Shown here: one piece after another, positions 18,826 to 26,426 of the stretch
Numbering within the stretch: position 1 is the first letter of the stretch
How the letters are laid out: each line of letters starts with the position of its first letter
Assembly: GCA_001579985.1 (NCBI GenBank)
Contig: LRSR01006315.1
Location: forward strand, 1 to 26,426
DNA from: Hypsibius dujardini
Lineage: Eukaryota; Tardigrada; Eutardigrada; Parachela; Hypsibiidae
Length of the DNA stretch: 26,426 bases
Direction of reading: 5' to 3'
Notes under the pieces: model-generated
The model's input: the letters and a program-made list of their open reading frames with translations, nothing else
Databases searched by the model: none
Told to the model about the DNA's origin: nothing
Program-made: the position numbers and the translations under genes

Positions 18826-19776
18826 CGGGTTGACAGACCCTCTGGACTCTTCCACCACATACTTGTCGCTGTTCTATATGAGATGTGCCCGATGTATGAG
18901 GTTGTACAGTGTAGGAAAAGGCGGGGCTTCGGGCGGTGCGGGATTGCAGCCAGGACATATCGATCGGTGGAGTGTAGTCAGTCAGACACTGTCTGTCTGC
19001 AGAGCTGCCATTTGGATTTCGTAATGGGTAAATAGTCAAAAATGGTGTGAACATGGACGCGGTTCATCCCGCTTTCGGGGCGGGCATAATTGAAAATGTA
19101 AAGTCGCGCGCATTGGACGACGCAACGAACAACTTGACGGGACGGGAAGTTTCATCGGCAGCCGGATTTCCCTTCAAGGAGATTAATTTTCGGACCAATA
19201 CGAGGAAGAAAAGCAGATCACATAGAGGACGGCAAAGTCAAGGGCGTGGTTTCCATATTATACACTGCTTCCTTGGAAACTTCAGATGTTGCTCAAAATC
19301 GACATCGCTTGATTGATTGATTGAGCGGATGACAGTGTCTGTATCAGATGAGTTCCAATGTATTCACCCGGGCTTATAGGATCATAGACAATTTTATGTA
19401 AAAAAAAAATTTGACAGGTCGTCCAAAAAAATTAGTTTGAAGGAAATTATTAAGCGCCGGAAAGGTGCTCAGGCGACTGAATGTAGCTGTGTATACAGCT
19501 GATCGGAAGATGATGCATCAGAAGACGCCCTCTGTCGGGTGTCGTGCATCTGCAATTACAGGGCCATTACCGTAATCTCCCGATCTCAAGGGACAGTTAA
19601 GCCCCACCCCCTCCAGTCATCGGTTGACTGTTCAATCGGATTCACTGTGTCGTGATTGGTTGAAATTTAAGAGCAACTTAGCAGCGATTGATTGATTGAT
19701 TAAGCGGCATTTCTTGACGCACATCGAATCAGTTGATTGACTGATTGTAGGTAAACAATAGCAAACGTTGTGTACC
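18826..19776. other. intergenic, ATTG runs and short palindromes, no gene seen
   Basis: ATTGATTGATTG runs at about 19308-19323 and 19687-19702 share flanks of the type GCGATTGATTG/AAGCGG. A perfect AGCTGTGTATACAGCT inverted repeat lies at about 19486. CGATCTCAAGGGACAGT at 19581-19597 is a further copy of the arm sequence of the hairpin at 19777. An 88-codon ATG frame at 19053 has no recognised relative. Confidence 0.45.
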
Positions 19777-19927
19777 GTACCGTCGCGATCTCAAGGGGCA
19801 GTAGAGTGCCCTAGGGCGTGCATTCCGCCCGCCTTGCGCCGTGTATTTAGACCGGTGTGTGTGTGCGTGTGTGTGTAAATACTGCACTGAGGCGGCGCTT
19901 ATCTGTCCCTTGAGATCGCGACGGTAC
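19777..19927. repeat. 151-bp hairpin (first of two back to back)
   Basis: Arms 19777-19801 and 19903-19927 match over 25 bp with one mismatch (GTACCGTCGCGATCTCAAGG). A second inner stem pairs CCGCCTTGCGCCGTGTATTT at about 19829-19848 with 19876-19895, separated from the outer stem by a one-sided bulge. Confidence 0.88.
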
Positions 19928-20072
19928 TGTCTTTTCGCGTTAGACAGGGACATTCGTACTGGAGTGGAACGTGTGCACGGCTTGTGTGCACCGTACACAC
20001 AGCACAAGCCGCGCGTGGCCGATTAAACGTTCCACAGCTCGTACGCTGTTCTCGTCTAACGCGAAAATACAG
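19927..20072. repeat. 146-bp hairpin (second of two back to back)
   Basis: Arms CTGTCTTTTCGCGTTAGAC (19927-19945) and its near reverse complement (20054-20072) continue inward through GTGGAACGT/ACGTTCCAC (19964-19972 and 20027-20035) and GGCTTGTG/CACAAGCC. Paired positions sum to 39999 for the outer ~45 bp. Confidence 0.88.
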
Positions 20073-20510
20073 AACTAGCACACAAGTAGTGAAGGCTTCT
20101 ATTTCCCTCAACGATATCGACGCACGTCGACAGCGACTACGCCTTGACTTGAGCTCTCCGCAGCGATAGCTCACACGGTGGAGTTTCAAGTGAAGGCAGT
20201 CATCGCTCTGCAAAAACCGTTTGCACAACATCGCCTTTTATCTGTTTTTCCACCGCTGCGTCGTGTCTCGGTCTCTCTCTCTCTGCCTCTGTCTCTCCTC
20301 TCTTCTCTCTTGGAAACGGGGGCGGCACTTGGCATGACCCTCGAGATAGCAACTGGTCCATCAACGATCTTCAATAACACCGCACAGCTGTGGCGGAATT
20401 ACTTCTTCAGCCCACACCCAAACCCATGTGCCCACACCCAAACTCATGCGCCCACGCACGTGAAGTCTATGAGTGGGCGCGCTGGATTCCACTGCTTGTG
20501 ATTTTATTTC
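20073..20510. other. intergenic, weak third hairpin, no gene seen
   Basis: An imperfect inverted repeat (CTTGACTTGAGCTCTCCG near 20138 against 20178-20196) abuts the two strong hairpins. A CCCACACCCAAAC duplication lies at about 20410-20445. Confidence 0.4.
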
Positions 20511-20690
20511 AGGGGGCGTGGTTATAATACGTTCCCGCCCATAAATTTACGGCCTGTTTTACCCTTGAGTATTAGCTCCGCCCCCTGACCTCTGAAAAAC
20601 TTTCGGCTGATGCTAATCGAAGCCAAATGGAATTTTGGTCGGGATAGTGACAAAAAATAATTCATAACATTGTTTGTAAAAGTGGCATTC
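20511..20690. repeat. diverged partial copy of the NELF-B intron 2 fold-back element
   Basis: TTAGCTCCGCCCCCT, then AAAAACTTTCGGCTGATGCTA, then ATCGAAGCCAAATGGAATTT follow the same order as TAGCTCCGCCCCCC, AAAAAAGATTCCGCTGATGT and AATCGATTCCAAATTCCAG at 7117-7175. The inverted partner survives only as AGGGGGCG at 20511 and a weak flank. Confidence 0.6.
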
Positions 20691-20738
20691 TGGCGGCATG
20701 CGCGTGCACTTGTCAACATTTCTCACGGTCAACGTCCC

Positions 20739-20996
20739 GGTTGATTGGTCGATTGACTGCCATTGAAACTGCACGTCAGAGGTGTGATGGGTTGATTGGT
20801 CGATTGACTGCCATTGACACTGCACGTGAGAGGTGTGATGGGTTGATTGGTCGATTGCACGTCAGAGGTGTGACGGGTTGATTGGTCCATTGACTGCCAT
20901 TGACACTGCATGTGAAAGATGTGATGGGTTGATTGGTCGATTGACTGCCATTGACACTGCACGTGAGAGATGTGATGGGTTGATTGGTCGATTGCC
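20739..20996. repeat. 51-bp minisatellite of CCAAT boxes upstream of TFIIA
   Basis: Units start with GGTTGATTGGTCGATTG at 20739, 20790, 20841, 20876, 20927 and 20978. The third unit has a 16-bp deletion. On the minus strand each unit reads GACCAATCAA, a good NF-Y-type CCAAT box. Several units also contain CACGTG. Confidence 0.93.
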
Positions 20997-20999
20997 CGC

Positions 21000-21205
21000 T
21001 GATTGGCCCTTTTCTGATTGGCTGTAGCCCATTACAGAGAGGGCGTGGCCGGCTGCACTTTAAAGTACATTATATTTAGTACAAGACAGGTTGTTGATGG
21101 ACCGCCCTGCGCGATGACGTCAGGCGTGTTGCATGATCAGCAAAGGCGGCTCAAATACAGCTCCTCGGTCTATAAAAGCGTTTCAGTCTCTCGTTTCCAA
21201 TTTTT
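21000..21205 (+). promoter_or_regulatory. TFIIA core promoter: CCAAT pair, CRE, TATA box, initiator
   Basis: Inverted CCAAT boxes TGATTGG lie at 21000-21006 and 21015-21021, a perfect palindromic CRE TGACGTCA at 21115-21122, and TATAAAAG at 21171-21178. CCAATTT at 21197-21203 fits the initiator consensus YYANWYY with A at 21199, 28 bp from the TATA box. That would give a 5' UTR of about 93 nt before the ATG at 21292. Confidence 0.72.
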
Positions 21206-21291
21206 CGGCGAGGGTGTTGCTGCCCACGTCCGCGATCTCCAGCGGGCGATCCCCCATCCATCCCATCCCCCACCGGATTTCGCTCCACAAA

Positions 21292-21309
21292 ATGAGCTCC
21301 AACCACGTG
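21292..21309 (+). CDS. GTF2A1: TFIIA exon 1, six codons
   Basis: ATG in context CACAAAATGAG, encoding MSSNHV and ending at GTAAGT in phase 0. It joins exon 2 to give MSSNHVKKFYQDV, comparable with the VPKLYRSV start region of the human protein. Confidence 0.8.
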
Positions 21310-22034
21310 GTAAGTCGGGCAAAATTAGCTTCGGTCGTAAATAAATAAAAAATGGTAGACCTTTTGCCGTCTTCGTCGCGACTCTTAATGGATGTGGGAA
21401 TTCTCTTCTTCACGCGCAATGCGCACTGTGTATAGCAGTACTGCTGCTTGATTCATTGATTGTTGAGTGTGAACTTTTACTTGTTGATTTATTGATTGAG
21501 ATGCTTGTCGTCGCCCGGTTGATTCACTGATTACTTTTGAACCCAGATGATCCGTTGATTGCTTGATTTGCTAATAAGGTCTACAGTAAATTGCGATCTA
21601 TTTTTTGCCTTCTCGAGTCTTCTCCTGATAAACCTTTTTTGAGTCTGTTTCTACTCAACTGTTTTTTTTGTCGGTTGTCTGACCGAACACTTCTCTGTTC
21701 TCATTGTCGAACTGTGGCGGTGGCAGTGTCTGAGACGGAGTGCCTGTCAATTGGCTCATTGATTGATTGTTTTATTATTCAAGTTTTTCAATCTCGGTCT
21801 TTCTGTTTGCGAGTCTACAAGAACTACCAATATTGGACTATCTCACGTTCCCTCCTGTCTGTCTGTCTGTCTGTCTGTCTGCCTGCCTGGCTGCCTGGCT
21901 GCCTGGCTGCCTGCCTGGCTGCCTGCCTGCCTGCCTGCCTGCTTGTCTGTCTGGCTGCCTGCCTGCCTGTTTGTCTGCTTGTCTGCTTGTCTGCCTGTCT
22001 GTCTGCTGTCTGTCTGTCTGTCTGCTCTGTCTGC

Positions 22035-22079
<45 letters not shown>

Positions 22080-23120
22080 GCCAACCTGCTTGCCCGTTTC
22101 CGTCCGTTTATTTTCCAGTCATTCCGCAAGCTCGTTTTCCTCGAGGGAGACACAAATCACGGAAGCAGTTTTTGTGGCTCCAGGGCGAACTCTACGTATA
22201 CGTATCATGGTACACGCACGTAATCCCACCTCGTGAAGAACCGCGGTGTTTTGAATGCCGATTTACCGTAGTTGCTGCATATACATACAAACACACGGCT
22301 CATGCCTTAACGCATGAGAGAGGAGACGCGAACACCGTACGCACCGTCGTCGGAAGCACGGAGAATCGATTGTCCGACGATTATTCACTACTGAGCCTCG
22401 CACACCCGTAATGTTGTGATGTCTCGGAGACTCTTATATATACGTGCGCGGTAACGAGAGACAGACACACAGACAGACAGAGACAGAGACAGACAGAGAC
22501 AGACAGAGACAGACAGGGACAGAGAGAACAGCAGCGATCTGGGTCGATTGTGAATGGTTGGTGAGAGGCGAGAGCTCTTGGCGGGGCCGGTCCAGTACTC
22601 AGTAGCACTACCGCATTACAGTCAGGGGCTTGTCTGTCAAGAGTCAATGGACAAGCCATTAGCTATAGCGTCCTCTCTGGGAGATTTACCAGTTTCGCAG
22701 CAGCAGTCTTCGGCTACTGCGTTGATTATGCAGTTGGTCGGCTGAGGTCGCTGACTGGGAAAAACTGATGGCGCCACCTGTTACATCAGTGACCGTACCT
22801 TTGGTCCGCGGGGGCCCCATACTGACTGTTGTACAGAATGAAAAACAGCTGATGTACATGCCGTGGGTGATAGAACGTTAAGAGACATCATGTGGAAAAT
22901 AGCTGCCGATGTATCCGGATGGGCTGTCTTTGTGTTGAATTCGCGTCAGCAGACCGAGTCCGCGGAGGTCTAAGACGTTGCGTGGCTAGGGTTTTGCGCG
23001 CCGTAGAAAGTGATGGCTAGTCAAAGGTGACTACATATGTCAGTTTTCTCACGGTTCAGGTTCCGTTTCTACGGTCTTCCTGCGTGTTTATTCGACTGCC
23101 CTGTCTGTCTGTCTGTCTGC

Positions 23121-23154
<34 letters not shown>

Positions 23155-24062
23155 ATGTCTGCCTGTCTATGTCTGCCTGTCTATGTCTGCCTGTCTATGT
23201 CTGTCTGTCTGTCTATGTCTGTCTGTCTGTCTGTCTGTGTCTGTCTATGTCTGCCTGTCTATGTCTGCCTGTCTGTGTCTTTCTCTCGCTCGTGTCTGTC
23301 TGTCTTTAGGTATTTTTGTCTGGCCTTAGTCTGTCTATTTGTTCACGCGGCCGTCGTCAATTGTGCCTGCCTGTCTCTCGGCTGCTTGTTTCCACAAATT
23401 CGGTTCTTGCACGCAGACTCTCATTTATTCGCTGTCGCTACTTGCAGAAAAAGTTCTATCAGGACGTGTTGGAGCAGCTGTTCGAGCAGAGCAGCGTACT
23501 ATGGGAGGAAGAAGGACTCGACGAAACGTCTATGACGGATCTCAGACAGGTACTGACCCGCCTCCCACAACACTACCGCTCCACCGGCATTCCATTCGTT
23601 TCTTCCAATTTCATAATTATAGAATGTGTCTATTTCTGTTCTACAGTTATGGGAGTCGAAATTAGCGGAAAGCGGTATCGATCTGAATCGCGAAGGAGGC
23701 GGTGCGGATCAAGATCCGGCGCCTCCGAAAGCATCCTCAAGGAGCGCAAAAGCCAAGGCTAACAATAACGGTGACGGGCCGTCTTCCTCCCGACGAAAGG
23801 CAAGGTCCTCCCCACCGACGCAAGTCCTCCAGCCGGAACCGGAAGTGCCGCCTCAACAGTTGCAGCAGCATCCACCGGCTCCAGTCCCGGTTCGTTCCTT
23901 GCGAAAATTGCATTCAACGAGGGGAAACACCTACAGACGGAGACAAACACAGAGACCGACGGACATCGAGACAGTTAGGCAGAACCGCAGACTTGAAGAA
24001 AGCCAGGCAGCCAGACAGAGACAGAAGGGTAGATAGCTGGGGTAGGCGAACAGGCAGGCAGG

Positions 24063-24095
<33 letters not shown>

Positions 24096-24146
24096 AGTTG
24101 GGCAGACAGACAGTTAGACAGACAGACAGACAGTTAGACAGACAGT

Positions 24147-24194
<48 letters not shown>

Positions 24195-24934
24195 TAACAG
24201 GCAGCACTATTGGGACGTCCCATCCAGGCAGATTGCAGGCAGTGAAGTCAGGTTCTGGTTTTATATTTTGTGGGTGACTCCTATTTTGTTCCCTTATACA
24301 GGCACAGCCTCAACGGGCACAACAGCAGCCGCAAGCGGCCCAGTCGTATCAGAATGCTGAACAGCACCCACAGCACCCGGTAATTCGTCAACAGAACCAG
24401 CAGAATCCTCCTCCTTCGCAGCAGCAGCAGCCGCAACAACAACAACAGCAACACTCCGCTCTGCATGGGCCCCCACAATCGAGAGTGTCCCAAATCGCAG
24501 GCAGCCACATCCAGAACTCCGCCGTGGGCGGAGGTGGGGGTAGTGTCCCCATCGCAAACATGCTTCCGTACTCCGCCGCACCCATTTCCGGCCCCATCGT
24601 CCGCATCTCCGCGGGAAAGGTGTCCGATGCCAGTGTTTTGTCGTCCACGCAGAACGCTCAACGTCAGCAGCAACAGCAGCAGCAACAACACCACCCGATG
24701 TCGTCTCATAATCAGTCCGGTGTACATGTATCCGGCCACGGGAGCAGTGGTGGTACTCAAGGTGGTATCAGCGTGCAGCAGCTACTGCTTTCTGCTGGAA
24801 ATCCAATAAGAAATCCTATGGGTAAGGAAGCCTCTGGCGATGGCTTGGCGATAGTGAACAAAGAAGGCAGTTGAGAGACACACGCCAAGTTCAGCCTGCC
24901 GACAGACAACCCGAATAACAGATAGATGGACAGG

Positions 24935-25006
<72 letters not shown>

Positions 25007-25224
25007 AAGCAAATGGAGTTTTGGTAGATTAGTGGCCTTATTCTCATGTTGTTTACATTATAGGTGGTGGTCAGACACAGACATTGGGTAGCATGGTTCA
25101 GACGTTCGCTCAGCATCAAAGCCAACGGAATCCCGTATCCTCAATGTTGCCTCAAGCTACTTTTTTGGAAGAGCGCAACCGGCTTCTTAGCTACTTTCAA
25201 GATCAGATGAACAGAAACCCTCAA

Positions 25225-25259
<35 letters not shown>

Positions 25260-25470
25260 ACAACATCACCAACAGCAACAACAACAGCAGCAGCAGCAAT
25301 TGCAGCGGCAAATACATCCCCAACAACTTATTCCTGAAATAGGCCACCGGGTGGCCGCTCGTCCCCAGGATAAGATGGCCGCCCACCAAGCTCGTCAGCA
25401 GAATATAATCCTTTCCGGACAACACCAATTTTCCGGCATGCCGTATTCTAATGGTGGTACGTTTTTGTGG

Positions 25471-25510
<40 letters not shown>

Positions 25511-26233
25511 AATCTTATCTACTACCTACCTATACCTGCCTGCCTATTTATGTGTCTGCCTGTCTGCCTCCCTACCTGTCTATCTGTCTGTATCTGTGTT
25601 TGCCTGTCGATCGATCTACTCACGCTATGGGGATTTCTAAAGTATTGCCTGCCTATCATTTTCACTGAAATATTGTCTCTCATTACATCCGTTGCCTTTG
25701 CAGCAAGCAATTTGTTCATGGCGAACCAGTTTCCGTTCCAGCAACCGCCCAATGCTGCCAGCCAGTCCTCAGTTATTCATGTGGCCGATCGGTCGGGCAA
25801 CCAGTCGGCGCTGCTGCTACCTGTGATGCACTCCATTAACGACAACGCCGGAAACGTCGCCAGTTCTGCCGGTCGCGGTGTTAACGCTGGGAACGTTGTT
25901 CGGAAACCCGGCGGCCAAAGTCTGCCGCTTCAGTTGGACGGCCGCGACGACGACGAGGATGACGATGACATCTTCCAGGATCTGAGCGATGACGATGACG
26001 ACGACACGGCCTCGAAGGCGACGCTAACGCCGCGGCCGGCGAAGAAGCAGAAAACCGGGGAGAAGCGCGACGCGGTGGAGCGTTTGGAGGAGGTATGAGA
26101 GTTGAATTAATACTGTCCATTTTCATGGCTGCCTCTCTGATTGATAGATTAATTGTGTAACGTTTTCTCCATTATCAAGGAGGATCTGGATTCCGAGGAC
26201 GATGACGACAATGATGATAACACTGCAAATGTG
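21292..26233 (+). CDS. GTF2A1: TFIIA alpha/beta precursor (GTF2A1-like), seven coding exons, 3' end beyond window
   Basis: Coding exons: 21292-21309, 23448-23549, 23647-23889, 24302-24821, 25064-25456, 25704-26092 and 26180-26233; 573 codons in frame so far. TFIIA binds TBP and upstream DNA and stabilises TBP-TATA complexes. Residues 1-55 ([15 protein letters not shown], then [12 protein letters not shown]) match the N-terminal helical domain of the alpha part. The middle is a disordered Pro/Gln linker with three glutamine tracts (exons 4 and 5). QLDG at 502-505 followed by RDDDEDDDD matches the Taspase1 cleavage consensus that splits alpha from beta. [20 protein letters not shown] is the acidic lead-in to the beta barrel, whose exon lies past 26426. 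Human GTF2A1 is 376 residues, so the linker here is much longer. The exon 3 donor GTTCGT is weak. Confidence 0.93.
21858..22083. repeat. TCTG/CTGC array in TFIIA intron 1
   Basis: GTCTGTCTGTCT, then CTGCCTGGCTGC variants, then pure GTCT. It underlies the long SVCLPACL frames on the plus strand. Confidence 0.95.
22084..23090. other. TFIIA intron 1 interior
   Basis: A GAGACAGACA array lies at about 22460-22525. The rest shows no recognisable exon or element. Confidence 0.5.
23099..23315. repeat. TCTG/CTATGTCTGC array in TFIIA intron 1
   Basis: TGTC units with a 12-bp higher-order GTCTATGTCTGC, ending about 130 bp before exon 2. Confidence 0.93.
23448..23549 (+). CDS. GTF2A1: TFIIA exon 2: N-terminal helical domain
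   Basis: Follows CTTGCAG. Encodes [20 protein letters not shown] and [14 protein letters not shown], the helix-turn-helix that forms part of the TFIIA four-helix bundle. 34 codons, phase 0 at both ends, donor GTACTG. Confidence 0.93.
23647..23889 (+). CDS. GTF2A1: TFIIA exon 3: end of helical domain and start of linker
   Basis: Follows GTTCTACAG. Begins [19 protein letters not shown], equivalent to LWENKL in human TFIIA, then becomes Ser/Pro/Gln-rich with a basic SRRKAR. The end is placed at a weak GTTCGT donor because that alone gives the phase 0 required by exon 4. Confidence 0.88.
24050..24195. repeat. CAGA array in TFIIA intron 3
   Basis: CAGACAGA with CAGTTAGA interruptions, about 105 bp before exon 4. 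Confidence 0.95.
24302..24821 (+). CDS. GTF2A1: TFIIA exon 4: Gln-rich linker
   Basis: Follows TTATACAG. Encodes about 173 residues with [11 protein letters not shown] and [10 protein letters not shown] tracts and [12 protein letters not shown]. Ends in phase 1 at GTAAGG. Confidence 0.9.
24925..25007. repeat. CAGA array in TFIIA intron 4
   Basis: About 80 bp of pure CAGA occupying a third of a 242-bp intron. Confidence 0.96.
25064..25456 (+). CDS. GTF2A1: TFIIA exon 5: Gln-rich linker with the longest poly-Q
   Basis: Follows CATTATAG, joining as G|GT. Contains a roughly 14-residue glutamine run, HH, then a further run of about 10, coded by mixed CAG and CAA. Ends in phase 1 at GTACGT. Confidence 0.9.
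25470..25620. repeat. TCTG array in TFIIA intron 5
   Basis: GTCTGTCTGTCT followed by degenerate CTGCCTGTC and CTACCTGTC units. Confidence 0.92.
25704..26092 (+). CDS. GTF2A1: TFIIA exon 6: linker end, Taspase1 site, acidic region
   Basis: Follows TTTGCAG. Contains [13 protein letters not shown] (QLDG coded at 25931-25942), then [14 protein letters not shown] and a basic [12 protein letters not shown]. Ends phase 0 at GTATGA. Confidence 0.92.
26180..26233 (+). CDS. GTF2A1: TFIIA exon 7: acidic lead-in to the beta domain
   Basis: Follows TTATCAAG after an 87-bp intron. Encodes [18 protein letters not shown], equivalent to the human LNSEDD...ENV segment. Donor GTACGT in phase 0; the remaining beta-barrel exon is outside the window. 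Confidence 0.9.
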
Positions 26234-26277
26234 GTACGTCTTTTATCAAGGCCACAGCATTTTTAGCCTTTTTAGCT

Positions 26278-26426
26278 GTGTCTGTCTGTACCTGTCTGTG
26301 TCTGTTTGTCTGTCTGTCTATCTATCTGTCTGTCTGTATATCTGTCTGCTTGCTTGAGTCTCTGTTTGTCTGTCTGCCTGTCTGTCTGCCTGCCTCCCTA
26401 CCTGTCTGTCTGCCTGTCTGCCTGTC
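26278..26426. repeat. TCTG array in TFIIA intron 7, runs off the window
   Basis: TGTCTGTC with CTGCCTGC and TATCTATC variants to the last base. Confidence 0.93.

Noticed and set aside
19053-19316. 88-codon plus-strand ATG frame
   Set aside because: No recognisable domain or homologue, no promoter or poly(A) signal beside it, and it ends in an ATTG repeat region.
21183-21188. TCAGTC initiator-like motif
   Set aside because: Lies only 12 bp from the TATA box, too close; the CCAATTT at 21197 has proper spacing.
1-26426. tRNA, rRNA or snRNA genes
   Set aside because: I looked for tRNA B-box-like GGTTCGAATCC motifs and cloverleaf arms and saw none convincing on either strand.

Overview
This is a eukaryotic, almost certainly metazoan (non-vertebrate) window. 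All three confident genes are split by introns with GT/AG boundaries that keep reading frame across every junction. They encode animal-type proteins: the negative elongation factor subunit NELF-B, a DUSP10/MKP-5-type MAP kinase phosphatase, and the TFIIA alpha/beta precursor. The phylum cannot be fixed from the sequence; the broken reverse-transcriptase relic is of a kind I associate with invertebrate genomes. All exon boundaries were set by eye from frame, splice-site dinucleotides and remembered family sequence. No alignment or search was run.

Layout. 1-2020: intergenic DNA with CAGA-type arrays and two weak exon-like stretches. 2041-3285: a decayed reverse-transcriptase-type retroelement relic flanked on both sides by CAAT tetranucleotide runs. 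3770-8697 (+): the NELF-B gene, with a tandemly duplicated CCAAT-bearing promoter segment and five coding exons. Its two long introns hold a 504-bp hairpin, an ~80-bp satellite with alternating A/B monomers, and a second ~500-bp hairpin. 8786-9648: two more fold-back repeats between convergent genes. 11036-16681 (-): the DUSP10-like gene, four coding exons, with a candidate extra exon in its large second intron. 16682-21170: a head-to-head intergenic stretch with a polypurine/G4 tract, CRE and AP-1 sites, two back-to-back hairpins, and a relative of the second NELF-B hairpin. 20739-26426 (+): the TFIIA alpha/beta gene, with a minisatellite of CCAAT boxes, a CRE, a TATA box and an initiator, then seven coding exons; the conserved C-terminal beta exon lies beyond the window.

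Functionally, two of the genes act on RNA polymerase II: TFIIA at TBP/promoter binding and NELF at promoter-proximal pausing. The third would switch off stress MAP kinases (p38/JNK). Nothing in the sequence shows that they are co-regulated.

The most unusual part is repeat architecture. ATTG/CAAT-type fold-back elements and satellites crowd the NELF-B locus. CAGA/TCTG arrays occupy almost every long intron of the DUSP10 and TFIIA genes and are absent from NELF-B introns. Most long open frames in the window are translations of these arrays and are not genes.
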